Shown here in pieces: positions 40,602 to 49,592 of a stretch of 64,000 nucleotides of DNA; position 1 is the first letter of the stretch, and every line of letters begins with the position of its first letter. The notes under the pieces are model-generated. The model ran no database searches. It had not been told where the DNA came from and worked only from the letters and a program-made list of their open reading frames with translations. This DNA is from RPQJ01 sp963793675. GTDB lineage: Bacteria > Pseudomonadota > Gammaproteobacteria > Steroidobacterales > Steroidobacteraceae. The stretch spans positions 124,001 through 188,000 of the forward strand of contig CAWCBA010000002.1 of the NCBI GenBank assembly GCA_963793675.1, given 5' to 3'. Position numbers and translations under genes: made by a program.

Positions 40602-42005
40602 GTGAAGACCTTGACCGCCGCGCCAAGCCGCACGTGGGCCGCCGCGCTCGCACTGGGCGCCATGCTCGCGCCCGCCTTAGGGCTTGCCCAGGACACGCCC
40701 GTGCCCGACAAGGGCGACACGGCCTGGATGATGACCTCGACGGTGCTCGTCATCCTCATGACGATTCCCGGCCTCGCGCTGTTCTACGCGGGCATGGTCC
40801 GCCAGAAGAACGTCCTGTCGCTGCTGATGCAGGTGTTCATGACGTTCTGCCTGATTGCGCTGCTCTGGGCGATCTACGGCTACAGCCTGGCCTTCACCGG
40901 CGGGAACGACTTCATCGGCGGTTTCGACCGGCTGTTCCTGCAGGGCATGGACTCGAGCTCGTTGGCGGCGACCTTCAGCAAGGGTGTCTACCTCCCCGAG
41001 TACACGTGGTTCATCTTCCAGCTCACGTTCGCGTGCATCACGCCGTGCCTGATCGTCGGGGCGTTCGCCGAACGAATAAAGTTCAGCGCAGTGCTGCTGT
41101 TCGTCGTGATCTGGTTCACGTTCGCCTACCTGCCGATGGCGCACATGGTCTGGTGGTGGGCCGGCCCGGACGCGTACACCGATGCGGCTGCGGCCGAGGC
41201 GGCAGGCAAGACCGCCGGCTTCCTGTTCCAGAAGGGCGCGCTCGACTTCGCAGGCGGCACGGTCGTGCACATCAATGCGGGCATCGCGGGTCTGGTCGGC
41301 GCGCTGATGGTCGGCAAGCGCATCGGCTACGGCACCGCGGCGATGCCGCCGCACAACGTGCCGATGGTCATGATCGGCGCCTCGCTGCTGTGGGTCGGCT
41401 GGTTCGGCTTCAACGTCGGCTCGGGCCTCGAGGCCAACGGCTTCACCAGCATGGTGTTCGCCAACACGATTCTCGCCACGGCCGCTGCGGCGCTGGCCTG
41501 GTCGTTCGCTGAGTGGGTGCACCGTGGCACGCCGACGATGCTGGGTGCGGCCTCGGGCGCCGTCGCCGGCCTCGTCGCCATTACCCCGGCCTGCGGCTGG
41601 GTGGGTCCGATGGGCTCGATCGCGATCGGCATCATCGCCGGCCTGCTCTGCCTTTTCGCCGTGGTCGGCCTCAAGCACAAGCTCGGCTACGACGACTCGC
41701 TCGACGTGTTCGGCGTGCACTGCGTCGGCGGCATCGTGGGCGCCCTGCTGACCGCGGTGTTCTGCGACCCGGCCCTCGGCGGCACCGGCGTGTACGACTA
41801 CGTCGCCGACGCCGTCGCCCCGTACGACATGGCCGCCCAGTTCAAGGCGCAGCTGTGGGGCGTGATGACGGCCCTGGTCTGGTCGGGCGTGGTCGCTGCG
41901 ATCGCGTTCAAGCTGATCGACCTGGTGGTCGGACTGCGCGTGCCGGAAGAAGCCGAACGCGAAGGCCTCGACACCGTGTCGCACGGCGAGCGCGCATACA
42001 ACTGA
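40602..42005 (+). CDS. amtB: Ammonium transporter AmtB
   Basis: A 467-residue channel with a signal peptide (about residues 1-28) and eleven helices. The twin-His pore residues are in 'GGTVVHINAGIAGLVGALMV' and 'VFGVHCVGGIVGALLT'. The signature 'DFAGGTVVHINAG' is intact. Start is GTG 40602 with AGGAG seven bases upstream. The C-terminal tail 'VPEEAEREGLDTVSHGERAY' is the GlnK-binding segment. A strong terminator follows. Confidence 0.95.
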   Translation: MKTLTAAPSRTWAAALALGAMLAPALGLAQDTPVPDKGDTAWMMTSTVLVILMTIPGLALFYAGMVRQKNVLSLLMQVFMTFCLIALLWAIYGYSLAFTGGNDFIGGFDRLFLQGMDSSSLAATFSKGVYLPEYTWFIFQLTFACITPCLIVGAFAERIKFSAVLLFVVIWFTFAYLPMAHMVWWWAGPDAYTDAAAAEAAGKTAGFLFQKGALDFAGGTVVHINAGIAGLVGALMVGKRIGYGTAAMPPHNVPMVMIGASLLWVGWFGFNVGSGLEANGFTSMVFANTILATAAAALAWSFAEWVHRGTPTMLGAASGAVAGLVAITPACGWVGPMGSIAIGIIAGLLCLFAVVGLKHKLGYDDSLDVFGVHCVGGIVGALLTAVFCDPALGGTGVYDYVADAVAPYDMAAQFKAQLWGVMTALVWSGVVAAIAFKLIDLVVGLRVPEEAEREGLDTVSHGERAYN

Positions 42006-42064
42006 ATCCGAAGGTGTCTGTGGAGGGCGGCCGGTTCCTGGTCCGGCCGCCTTCTCCCCCGCTT

Positions 42065-42092
42065 GCGGGCGCTCCGGCGCCCGCTTTTTTTT
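42065..42092 (+). terminator. Rho-independent terminator after amtB
   Basis: A perfect GCGGGCGC/GCGCCCGC stem with a TCCG loop, followed by eight T residues, 60 bases after the amtB stop codon. Confidence 0.92.
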
Positions 42093-42183
42093 GCGCCAAA
42101 TACTTGAACTGGGTCGGATTTCCAGCGCCCAAGGTGCACTCGCAGGGGCGGGGCTGCTGCTAGACTTCAAGGGGCCAGGGGAT

Positions 42184-42268
42184 GGGGGTTAGGGGTTAGT
42201 CGGATCTGACGCTCCGCGAAGCGTTCTCCTCCGACCAACCCCTAGCCCCTAAGCCCTAGCCCCTTTCC
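42184..42268. repeat. GGGGTTA-type inverted-repeat element A
   Basis: The left arm (ggggttaggggttagtcgga) and right arm (tccgaccaacccctagcccc) are inverted with two mismatches. They enclose a small ACGCT/AGCGT hairpin. The element stands between the amtB terminator and the DUF4124 gene. Related copies occur at 56.0, 56.6-56.8 and 60.2 kb. Confidence 0.75.
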
Positions 42269-42282
42269 TCCCGGAGTGCGCC

Positions 42283-42745
42283 ATGCAAAGGTTGCTTCTG
42301 CCAGTCGTCGTCACTGATGGTCCTCGCGACCGCCCAGGCGAGCGAGGTGTTCGTCACCAAGGACGCCCAGGGCCGGCCCATCTACACCGATCGCCCCGAT
42401 AGCCTGCCGGCGCAGAAGGTCCACGTCGCGACCAGGGGCACGGACCCGGCCGCGGTGCAGCAGCAGTACGCAGAGGAGATGAAGACGTACTCCGCAGCCG
42501 ACCAAGCCAAGGCAGACGCGGCAAAGAGATCGGCCGACCAGCAGCAGGCGAAGGAACTCTCTGCCGCGGACAAGGCGAAGCGCTGCCAGGAATCCCGTGC
42601 GCACTACCAGACCATCATGAACGCGCGCCGGTTGTACGAACCAGGCTCCTCGCCCGACGAGCGCCGCTACCTCGACTCGAACGAGATCGATGCCGCGCGC
42701 GCCGACGCAAAGAAGATGATGGACGAGTTCTGCACGGGTCAATGA
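42283..42745 (+). CDS. DUF4124-domain exported protein, probable frameshift in the signal peptide
   Basis: About 153 residues. The signal peptide appears split: ATG 42283 (after CCGGAG) gives 'MQRLLLPVVV', and one frame over 'LMVLATAQAS|EVFVTKDAQG' completes it, with the break at about 42310. The DUF4124 domain follows ('GRPIYTDRPDSLPAQKVHVA'), then a charged coiled-coil region ('AADQAKADAAKRSADQQQAK') and a C-terminal Cys pair (RCQE, EFCTG). The function is unknown. The gene is common in gammaproteobacteria as a small envelope protein. It is followed after four bases by a dehydrogenase gene. Confidence 0.7.
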
Positions 42746-42749
42746 AGCA

Positions 42750-43664
42750 GTGACTGACGCCCGGGTCGGATTCGCAGGCCTCGGTGCCATGGGCCGGGGC
42801 ATGGCTCGCAACCTGCACAAGGCGGGTCTGCTGCGAGCCGTGTGGAATCGCACCACTGTCCATGCCGACGAACTCGCCGCCGAACTCGGCGTCGTCGCGG
42901 CTGCCAACCCCGCCTCGCTCGCGCGTGATTGCGACGTCGTCGTGCTCTGCGTTGCGGCCGACGCCGACGTGCTGGCCGTCGTCGAAGCGTTGCTGCCCGG
43001 CTTGCGCGCCGGGGCGCTGGTCATCGACTGTTCGACCGTCAGCGCCGATACGGCCCGCGAGGCCGCGCGCCGGCTTGCCGCGCAAGGCGGCGAATTCCTC
43101 GACGCACCGGTGAGCGGCGGCGTCGAAGGCGCGCGTGATGGCACCCTGGCCATCATGGCCGGCGGCACCGAGTCGGCGTTCGCCAGGGCGCAGCCCGTGC
43201 TGCAGGCCATGGGCCGCACGGTCACGCATTTCGGCCCGAGCGGTTCCGGCCAGGCCGCCAAGGCGACGAACCAGATCATGTGCGCCGGCGTCATCCAGGC
43301 GGTGGCGGAGGCGATGGCGTTCGCCAAGGCGCAGGGTCTGCCGTTGCCGCAGCTGATCGAAACGCTCGGCAAAGGCGCGGGCTCCAGCTGGTATTTCGTG
43401 AACCGCGCGCCGAACATCGTGCGCGATGCGTTCCCGGCAGGCTTCCGCGTGCGGCTGCACGAAAAGGACCTGAAGATCTGTCGCGACATGGCGGCACAGT
43501 TCGGCGTCGAGCTGCCGGTGGTCGAGGCGACCCTCGCCCAGTACCGCGAACTGATCACGCAGGGTTACGGCGATCAGGACATCTCCGTGCTGTTCCGGGT
43601 CAAGGACGCGCTGTTCGCCACGGCCGCTGCGCAGTCCGGCGGAAGATCCCCCAAACCCGCATGA
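42750..43664 (+). CDS. NAD(P)-dependent beta-hydroxyacid dehydrogenase (3-hydroxyisobutyrate dehydrogenase family)
   Basis: A 304-residue protein. The Rossmann motif 'VGFAGLGAMGRGMARNLHKA' leads, the substrate motif is 'FLDAPVSGGVEGARDGTLAI', and the catalytic Lys is in 'GSGQAAKATNQIMCAGVIQA'. Relatives act on 3-hydroxyisobutyrate, tartronate semialdehyde or related acids; the exact substrate cannot be read from sequence. GTG start at 42750; the last codons overlap algZ by four bases. Confidence 0.88.
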   Translation: MTDARVGFAGLGAMGRGMARNLHKAGLLRAVWNRTTVHADELAAELGVVAAANPASLARDCDVVVLCVAADADVLAVVEALLPGLRAGALVIDCSTVSADTAREAARRLAAQGGEFLDAPVSGGVEGARDGTLAIMAGGTESAFARAQPVLQAMGRTVTHFGPSGSGQAAKATNQIMCAGVIQAVAEAMAFAKAQGLPLPQLIETLGKGAGSSWYFVNRAPNIVRDAFPAGFRVRLHEKDLKICRDMAAQFGVELPVVEATLAQYRELITQGYGDQDISVLFRVKDALFATAAAQSGGRSPKPA

Positions 43665-44797
43665 ACGTCCCGGCGCCCCCGCCGGAGCGCAGCAGCGTCG
43701 ACGAACGCGACTTCTTCCTGCCCGACTTCTGCCAACCGCTGGCGGTGCTCGCGATCGTGCTGATCTCTGCGCTGCTCGGCTTCGTGCTGGCGCTCGCGCG
43801 CCAGTCCAGCCACGGCCTGTTCTGGTTCGACCTAGCGCGCACCGCGGCTTTCCTGCTCTGGGCCGGGCTGCTGTGCGCCGCGGTGCTGTGCCGCTCGCGG
43901 TCCTGGCTCGCAGGGAAATCGTTGCGCGCGGGGATCGCCTGGTCGCTGCTGCTGATGGTGGGAACAGTGGCGGCGCTGTCCGAAGCGGTCTACCTGCTCG
44001 GCCGGCTGTGGACTGCGCGACTCGGCGCGCCATCCGCCATCCTCCCCGACACGCACTGGCGGTTCGTGCTGCCCAACGTGCTGATCGCAGCCGTGGTGGG
44101 CGCGCTCGCACTGCGCTATTTCTACGTGTCGCAGCAGTGGCGCCGCTCGGTCGAACTCGAGGCGCGCGCGCGCATCCGTGCGCTGCAGGCACGAATCCGG
44201 CCGCATTTCCTCTTCAACAGCATGAACACGATCGCGTCGCTGACGCGCTCGAACCCGGCTCAGGCCGAGGAAGCGATCGAGGACCTGTCCGACCTGTTCC
44301 GTGTCAGCCTGAGCGACGCGCGCGCGCAGATCACGCTGGAAGAGGAAATCGAAATCGCGCGCACTTACCAGAGAATCGAAAAGCTGCGCCTGGGCGACCG
44401 GCTGCAGGTGCGCTGGGACGTCGGCGACCTGCCGCCGCGCTGCGTGGTGCCCAGCCTGCTGCTGCAGCCACTGCTTGAAAACGCGATCGGGCACGGCATC
44501 GAGCCCCTGCCGCAAGGAGGCATCGTCGACGTGCGCGGCCGGCTCGACGATGGCACGGTGATGCTCGAGGTGACCAATCCGAAGCCGTCGGGCATGCCGC
44601 CGCCGCTCCGCCGCGGTCACCGGATGGCGCTCGACAACATCCGGCAAAGGCTGGACCTGGCCTTCCCGGGCCGCGCGACGGTCGAAGTCGACGATGCGGA
44701 GAGCCGGTACTCCGTCCGGTTGCGATTCCCGCACACCGAAGACCAACCCGCCGTCCCGGCTGCCGCGCTGCAGGGCGGTGGCGTGATGCCTTCGTGA
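43661..44797 (+). CDS. algZ: AlgZ/LytS-family sensor histidine kinase
   Basis: A 378-residue membrane kinase. There are four helices in the first 150 residues, then the His_kinase domain with the phosphoacceptor in 'ALQARIRPHFLFNSMNTIAS'. 'LLLQPLLENAIGHGIEPLPQ' is the N-box, and an incomplete G-box follows, as usual in AlgZ. It pairs with the LytTR regulator downstream, as in Pseudomonas algZ-algR. The C-terminal 20 residues are disordered. Confidence 0.88.
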   Translation: MNVPAPPPERSSVDERDFFLPDFCQPLAVLAIVLISALLGFVLALARQSSHGLFWFDLARTAAFLLWAGLLCAAVLCRSRSWLAGKSLRAGIAWSLLLMVGTVAALSEAVYLLGRLWTARLGAPSAILPDTHWRFVLPNVLIAAVVGALALRYFYVSQQWRRSVELEARARIRALQARIRPHFLFNSMNTIASLTRSNPAQAEEAIEDLSDLFRVSLSDARAQITLEEEIEIARTYQRIEKLRLGDRLQVRWDVGDLPPRCVVPSLLLQPLLENAIGHGIEPLPQGGIVDVRGRLDDGTVMLEVTNPKPSGMPPPLRRGHRMALDNIRQRLDLAFPGRATVEVDDAESRYSVRLRFPHTEDQPAVPAAALQGGGVMPS

Positions 44798-44834
44798 CAC
44801 GCGGCCCGGTCCATCGGACAATCCCGGTCCGCGC

Positions 44835-45611
44835 ATGGACGAAAGCACCCCCTTCCCCGCCGATTCGGACAAGCTGCGAGCGCTGATCGTCGACGACGAG
44901 GCACCGGCGCGCGCACGACTGCGTCGCCTGCTCGAGGAGCTGGGTGACGTGACGATCGTCGGCGAAGCGAGCAACGGCGCCGAAGCGCTCGACCGCTGCG
45001 CAACCCTCGATCCCGACCTGGTGCTGCTCGACGTGCGCATGCCCGGCATGGACGGCATCGAGGCTGCCCGCCACCTGCGCGCACTCGACGAACCGCCGGC
45101 GGTCATCTTCACCACCGCCCACGACGAATACGCGCTCGCGGCGTTCGAAACCGAGGCCGTGGGCTACCTGTTGAAACCGATACGCCGCGAGAAGCTCGCA
45201 CGCGCCGTGCGACACGCGGCGCGGATCGCCGGCCCGCAGCTCGCCCGCCTCGCCGAGCAATCGCAGCTCGGCCGCCGCCGGGCGCAGATCTGCGCGCGCC
45301 TCGGCGACCAGCTGCGGCTGGTACCCGTCGAGGACGTGCTGTATTTCAGCGCCGGGCAGAAGTACGTGACCCTGCGGCACCGCGGCGGGCGCGAGCTCAT
45401 CGACGAATCGCTGCGCGCGCTCGAACAGGAGTTCGCGCCGGACTTCATCCGCATTCATCGCAACTCACTGGTCGCACGCCGCTACGTGCAGCTCGTCGAG
45501 CGCAGCCCCGAAGGCCACCTGTTCGTGCGACTCACGGACGGCGACGAAACCCTGCAGGTCAGCCGCCGCTACGCGGCGGAGGCCCTGCGCCAGATCCGCA
45601 CCGGACAGTGA
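44835..45611 (+). CDS. algR: AlgR/LytTR-family response regulator
   Basis: A 258-residue regulator. The receiver domain carries 'LIVDDEAPARARLRRLLEEL' (acidic pocket), phospho-Asp in 'DLVLLDVRMPGMDGIEAARH' and Lys in 'GYLLKPIRREKL'. The LytTR DNA-binding domain (about 155-255) contains 'VLYFSAGQKYVTLRHRGGRE' and 'FIRIHRNSLVARRYV'. It is in operon with algZ; in Pseudomonas the same pair precedes hemC. Confidence 0.92.
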   Translation: MDESTPFPADSDKLRALIVDDEAPARARLRRLLEELGDVTIVGEASNGAEALDRCATLDPDLVLLDVRMPGMDGIEAARHLRALDEPPAVIFTTAHDEYALAAFETEAVGYLLKPIRREKLARAVRHAARIAGPQLARLAEQSQLGRRRAQICARLGDQLRLVPVEDVLYFSAGQKYVTLRHRGGRELIDESLRALEQEFAPDFIRIHRNSLVARRYVQLVERSPEGHLFVRLTDGDETLQVSRRYAAEALRQIRTGQ

Positions 45612-45617
45612 GACCCC

Positions 45618-46745
45618 ATGAACTCCTCCCGCGAAGACGTCGGCGAAGCGACGACCACCCTGCCCGATCCGCAGGCCGCCGCTTCGCAAAAGGTCTACTT
45701 CGCCCGCGTCGGCATGTTGTTGCTCATGGCCGGGCTGCTGTACCTCGTCTGGCGCATCGTCATGCCGCTGTGGCAATCGGTTGTCTGGGCCATGTTGCTG
45801 GGAGCGTTGCTCGCACCCATGACAGCCCGGCTCGCGGCGCGGCTGGGCAATCGCCCGAGACTCGCCAGCAGCCTCATGACCGCTGCCGTGGTGCTGCTCC
45901 TGCTGCTGCCCATCCTCGCGATCGGCGGCGCCGTGGCGGCACAGGCCGCGCAACTCGTGAACCGCATCGATGCCTCATCGCTGCGCGCGTCGAACCTCGA
46001 CCTCGCGGACTTTCCGCTGCTGGCCGGCCCACTCGCGTGGCTCGAGACGACGGCGGGCCTGTCGCTCTCGCAGATCGAGGGCTGGATCGTCATGGGCGCC
46101 AAGCGCCTGCTCGAGGTCGTGGCCGCCTCGAGCGGCGCCATGTTCCTGGGGGCGCTCGGCACGATCATGAGCTTCGTACTGATGCTGTTCGTGCTGTTCT
46201 TCATGCTGCGTGACGGCCCGCGGATCGCGCAGACGCTGGTACGCATGCTGCCCATCGAGAACCAGCTGCGCAGCAGGCTGTGGCGGCACCTGCTCGACGT
46301 GACGCGCGCGGTGTTCATGGGCATCGGACTGACGGCGCTGGTGCAGGGCACGCTGCTCGGCATCGGATTCGCGATCGCCGGCCTGCCGTCGCCGCTGGTA
46401 TTCGGCGTACTGGGCGCGCTGTTTGCACTGGTGCCCATCGTCGGCACCGCCATCGTGTGGGTGCCCGCGACACTCTGGCTGCTGTCGCAGGGTCAGCCGT
46501 ATTACGCAGTCTTCATGTTGGCGTGGGGGGTGGTCGTGGTCGGCGCCGTCGACAACGTCCTGCGGCCATTCCTGATTTCCGGCCGCACCGATGTCCCTAC
46601 CCTTGCCGTCTTCATCGGCGTCATGGGCGGCCTCTCTGCGTTCGGGTTCATCGGCCTGTTCCTGGGGCCGATCGTCCTGGGCCTGCTGGTTGCGCTGTTC
46701 CGCTTCACGTCGGAAGAGCTCGCGCCCGGATCGAACGAAGCTTAA
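45618..46745 (+). CDS. AI-2E (PerM/YdiK) family transporter
   Basis: A 375-residue membrane protein with about eight helices. The family region 'PSPLVFGVLGALFALVPIVG' and the C-terminal 'GVMGGLSAFGFIGLFLGPIV' are diagnostic. Members move varied solutes or ions, and the cargo here is unknown. It is inserted between algR and hemC, which are adjacent in Pseudomonas. It starts six bases after algR. Confidence 0.88.
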   Translation: MNSSREDVGEATTTLPDPQAAASQKVYFARVGMLLLMAGLLYLVWRIVMPLWQSVVWAMLLGALLAPMTARLAARLGNRPRLASSLMTAAVVLLLLLPILAIGGAVAAQAAQLVNRIDASSLRASNLDLADFPLLAGPLAWLETTAGLSLSQIEGWIVMGAKRLLEVVAASSGAMFLGALGTIMSFVLMLFVLFFMLRDGPRIAQTLVRMLPIENQLRSRLWRHLLDVTRAVFMGIGLTALVQGTLLGIGFAIAGLPSPLVFGVLGALFALVPIVGTAIVWVPATLWLLSQGQPYYAVFMLAWGVVVVGAVDNVLRPFLISGRTDVPTLAVFIGVMGGLSAFGFIGLFLGPIVLGLLVALFRFTSEELAPGSNEA

Positions 46746-46773
46746 GCCGCCTGGCGGCACGAGGAGTCGAGTC

Positions 46774-47718
46774 TTGTCGAACACACCGCTACGCATCGCG
46801 ACCCGCCGCAGCAAACTGGCCATGTGGCAGGCGGAGCACGTGCAGTCACTGTTGCGCGCGGCGCACCCGGAGCTGCCGGTCGAACTCGTGCCGATGAGCA
46901 CGCAGGGCGACCGCGTGCTCGACCGCGCGCTGGCTGAAGTCGGCGGCAAGGGTCTCTTCGTCAAGGAACTCGAGGTCGCGATGCAGGAAGGCCGCGCGGA
47001 CATCGCGGTCCATTCGATGAAAGACGTGCCGAGCGAATTGCCGCCGGGCTTTGCGATCGTGGCCGTGCTGCCGCGTGCAAATCCGCTCGATGCGTTCATT
47101 TCGCGTCGCTTCAGGCGTTTCGAAGACCTGCCGCACGGCGCACGCGTCGGCACGTCGAGCCCGCGACGCCAGGCGCAGCTGCGCCACGCACGTCCCGACC
47201 TGCGGCTGGAACTGCTGCGCGGCAACGTCGATACCCGGCTGCGCCGCCTCGACGAAGGCGGGCTCGATGCGATCCTGCTGGCCTGCGCCGGACTCGAGCG
47301 CCTCGGCATCGGCCACCACATCACGCAGCAGCTCAGCGTCGAGCTGTCGTTGCCGGCCGTGGGTCAGGGAGTGATCGGTATCGAGAGCCGTGCGGACGAC
47401 GAGCGCAGTCGCGCGGCGCTGGCAGTGCTGCATCATGCCGATTCCTTTACACGGCTGGTGGCGGAACGTTCGTTCGCCGCCGCGCTCGGCGGCAGCTGTC
47501 ATTCACCGATCGCAGCCCATGCCACGCTGGACGACGGCACGCTCACCGTGCACGGCTTCATCGGAGCACCAGACGGCAGCGAAACCTATCGCGATCGCGT
47601 GGGTGGGCCGGCCATCGAGGCCGAGTCGCTCGGCCGCGAACTCGCCCGTCGCATGCAGGCGGCCGGGGCGGAAACCCTGCTCGAGCGCCTGCGGCAGGAG
47701 GCCGCCGCAACGTCGTGA
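46774..47718 (+). CDS. hemC: Porphobilinogen deaminase (hydroxymethylbilane synthase)
   Basis: A 314-residue haem-pathway enzyme. 'LRIATRRSKLAMWQAEHVQS' begins the fold, 'IAVHSMKDVPSELPPGFAIV' forms the active-site wall, and the dipyrromethane cofactor attaches to the Cys in 'LGGSCHSPIAAHA'. It polymerises four porphobilinogens to hydroxymethylbilane for HemD. Start is TTG 46774, with GAGGAG eight bases upstream. hemD overlaps it by four bases. Confidence 0.95.
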   Translation: MSNTPLRIATRRSKLAMWQAEHVQSLLRAAHPELPVELVPMSTQGDRVLDRALAEVGGKGLFVKELEVAMQEGRADIAVHSMKDVPSELPPGFAIVAVLPRANPLDAFISRRFRRFEDLPHGARVGTSSPRRQAQLRHARPDLRLELLRGNVDTRLRRLDEGGLDAILLACAGLERLGIGHHITQQLSVELSLPAVGQGVIGIESRADDERSRAALAVLHHADSFTRLVAERSFAAALGGSCHSPIAAHATLDDGTLTVHGFIGAPDGSETYRDRVGGPAIEAESLGRELARRMQAAGAETLLERLRQEAAATS

Positions 47719-48484
47719 CGCTCCCGCTCGACGGCGTCACCATCGTCGTGACGCGCCCGGCAGCCCAGGCCAGCCAGTTTATCGAGCTCGCGCGAGCCGC
47801 CGGCGCCGCGTGCATTCGCGTACCCGACACTGCAGATCAACCGCATCGAGTTGGACGACGCCACTCGCGCGCACCTGCACAGTCGCGCCTGGGACTGGGC
47901 CATCTTCACCAGTGCCAACGCGGTCGAAGCGGCGCTCGACGCAATGCCCCGCCCCGCTCGCGACGCGGCATGCCGCCGTTGGCCGGGCGACGGCCCGCAC
48001 GCTCGAGCAGCGTGGGGTCGAGGTCGATGCGCGCCCCGAGAGCGCGAATTCCGAAGGATTGCTGGAGTTGCCGGAGTTTGCCGCGCTGGCGGGCCGGGGC
48101 GTGCTGCTGGTCAAGGGCAGCGGCGGTCGCGCGCTGCTGCGAGATGCCCTGCGCGCGCGGGGCGCCGACGTGCTCGAACTCGAGGTGTACCGTCGTTCGG
48201 TCACGGCACCGACCGCAGCGGCGAGGGCGCAGCTGCATGTCGCACTGGCGAATGCGGATCCGCTGGTCGTCGCCGTGACCAGTGCCGAGGTGCTGCAATC
48301 GTTGCTCGATCACGTGGCCGGCGACGACAAAGCAAGGCTGCGCAGCCGGATGCTGCTCGTGCCCGGTCCGCGAGTCGCTGCGGCCGCCGCGCACCTGGGG
48401 TGGACCGGACCGGTCGTCGCGGCAGCCACTGCCGAAGACGAGACCATGCTCGCCGCCCTCAAGGGCCTGCGCTGCGGGGCATGA
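47715..48484 (+). CDS. hemD: Uroporphyrinogen-III synthase, two apparent frameshifts
   Basis: About 256 residues spread over three frames: 'GVTIVVTRPAAQASQFIELA', then from about 47828 'LQINRIELDDATRAHLHSRA' and 'DWAIFTSANAVEAAL', then from about 47948 'LATRHAAVGRATARTLEQRG' to the end ('GPVVAAATAEDETMLAALKG'). All parts are typical HemD. It closes and inverts hydroxymethylbilane to uroporphyrinogen III. An essential gene in a haem pathway would not be expected to be broken, which supports sequence error. Confidence 0.88.
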
Positions 48485-48539
48485 GCCGCCTGCGTGATAG
48501 CATCCGTGGTCGCCGGTCCCGGATGGCCCGCGAGTGCTG

Positions 48540-49592
48540 ATGACCAACGAAATCGAATCCCTCACCACGGACATGAACGCGCACCGGACCGGCAGCGGCG
48601 TGAGCCCGATGCTGTTCGCCGTCGGCGGCATCGCGCTGCTGCTCGCCGCCTATGCGCACTGGCGTTTCGGTCAGTTCGACGAACGCATCGACCGGCTGCG
48701 CGGGCAGGTGGTCGAACTGCGCGAAATGCAGGATCGCCTCGACGCGCAGATCGGAGTGGTCGGCACGCAGCTACAGGAGGCGAATGCCCAGGTGCGGTCG
48801 CAGATCCGCCTGCTGCGCGAGGTACCCACGCAGCTGGGAGAGCTCGGCCAGAGCCTCGCCGAACTGCGCGCCCGCACCGACGCGCCGCAGCGCACCTGGG
48901 TACGCGCGGAAGCTCTGTACCTGCTGGAACTCGGGGCCCGGCGCCTGCGGCTCGAACACGACGTGCCCACGGCGGTAGCCGCGCTTGAATCCGCCGATGC
49001 GCGCCTCGCTACCCTGCCGGATCCCGCGGTGGCCGAGGTGCGGGCCCAACTCGCGCGCGAACTCGCCGCGCTGCGCGCGGTCGACGTACCCGACATTTCG
49101 TCCGTGTTGTCACGACTCGCAGCCGTCGAGACGGCCGCCGCGGATTTCCGCGTGCTCGGCGTGCCCGTCTCCAAGGCGCGTCGCCTCGACAAGACCGAGG
49201 CTGAGGTCGCAGAGAATGCCTTCGACCGCGCGACCCGCCGCTTGCGCCAGGCGTGGCGGGACCTGTTTTCCTACCGGCGTGTCGATCCAGCACGTTCGCG
49301 ACTGGTCACGCGCGAGGAAGAATCGCTGCGCCGCCAGCAGTTCGAATTGCAGCTGTTCATGGCGCGGATCGCTGCCATGCAGCAGGATCGTCCAGGCTAC
49401 GCGCAGGCATTGCAGTCGGCGTCGACATTGCTCGACCGCTCGTTCGACACGCGCGACGAGACCGTGAGCGCGGCCCGCAGCGAACTCGCGCAACTCGCTG
49501 CGATCGACGTGAACCCGACGGCGCCCGAGATCGGCACCGCCGCCCAACTGCTGCAGCGGGTCATCCGCGCGAGCTCGCCCGCGAAGCCATGA
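48540..49592 (+). CDS. hemX: HemX-like membrane protein (uroporphyrinogen-III C-methyltransferase-like DUF513)
   Basis: A 350-residue protein with one N-terminal transmembrane helix (LFAVGGIALLLAAYAHWRFG). A long coiled coil follows ('DERIDRLRGQVVELREMQDR' onward), then the helical HemX domain ('TWVRAEALYLLELGARRLRL'). Despite the old name it has no methyltransferase fold. It sits in the hemC-hemD-hemX-hemY order and is thought to help organise haem synthesis. ATG 48540 is used; an in-frame GTG two codons upstream is possible. Confidence 0.88.
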   Translation: MTNEIESLTTDMNAHRTGSGVSPMLFAVGGIALLLAAYAHWRFGQFDERIDRLRGQVVELREMQDRLDAQIGVVGTQLQEANAQVRSQIRLLREVPTQLGELGQSLAELRARTDAPQRTWVRAEALYLLELGARRLRLEHDVPTAVAALESADARLATLPDPAVAEVRAQLARELAALRAVDVPDISSVLSRLAAVETAAADFRVLGVPVSKARRLDKTEAEVAENAFDRATRRLRQAWRDLFSYRRVDPARSRLVTREEESLRRQQFELQLFMARIAAMQQDRPGYAQALQSASTLLDRSFDTRDETVSAARSELAQLAAIDVNPTAPEIGTAAQLLQRVIRASSPAKP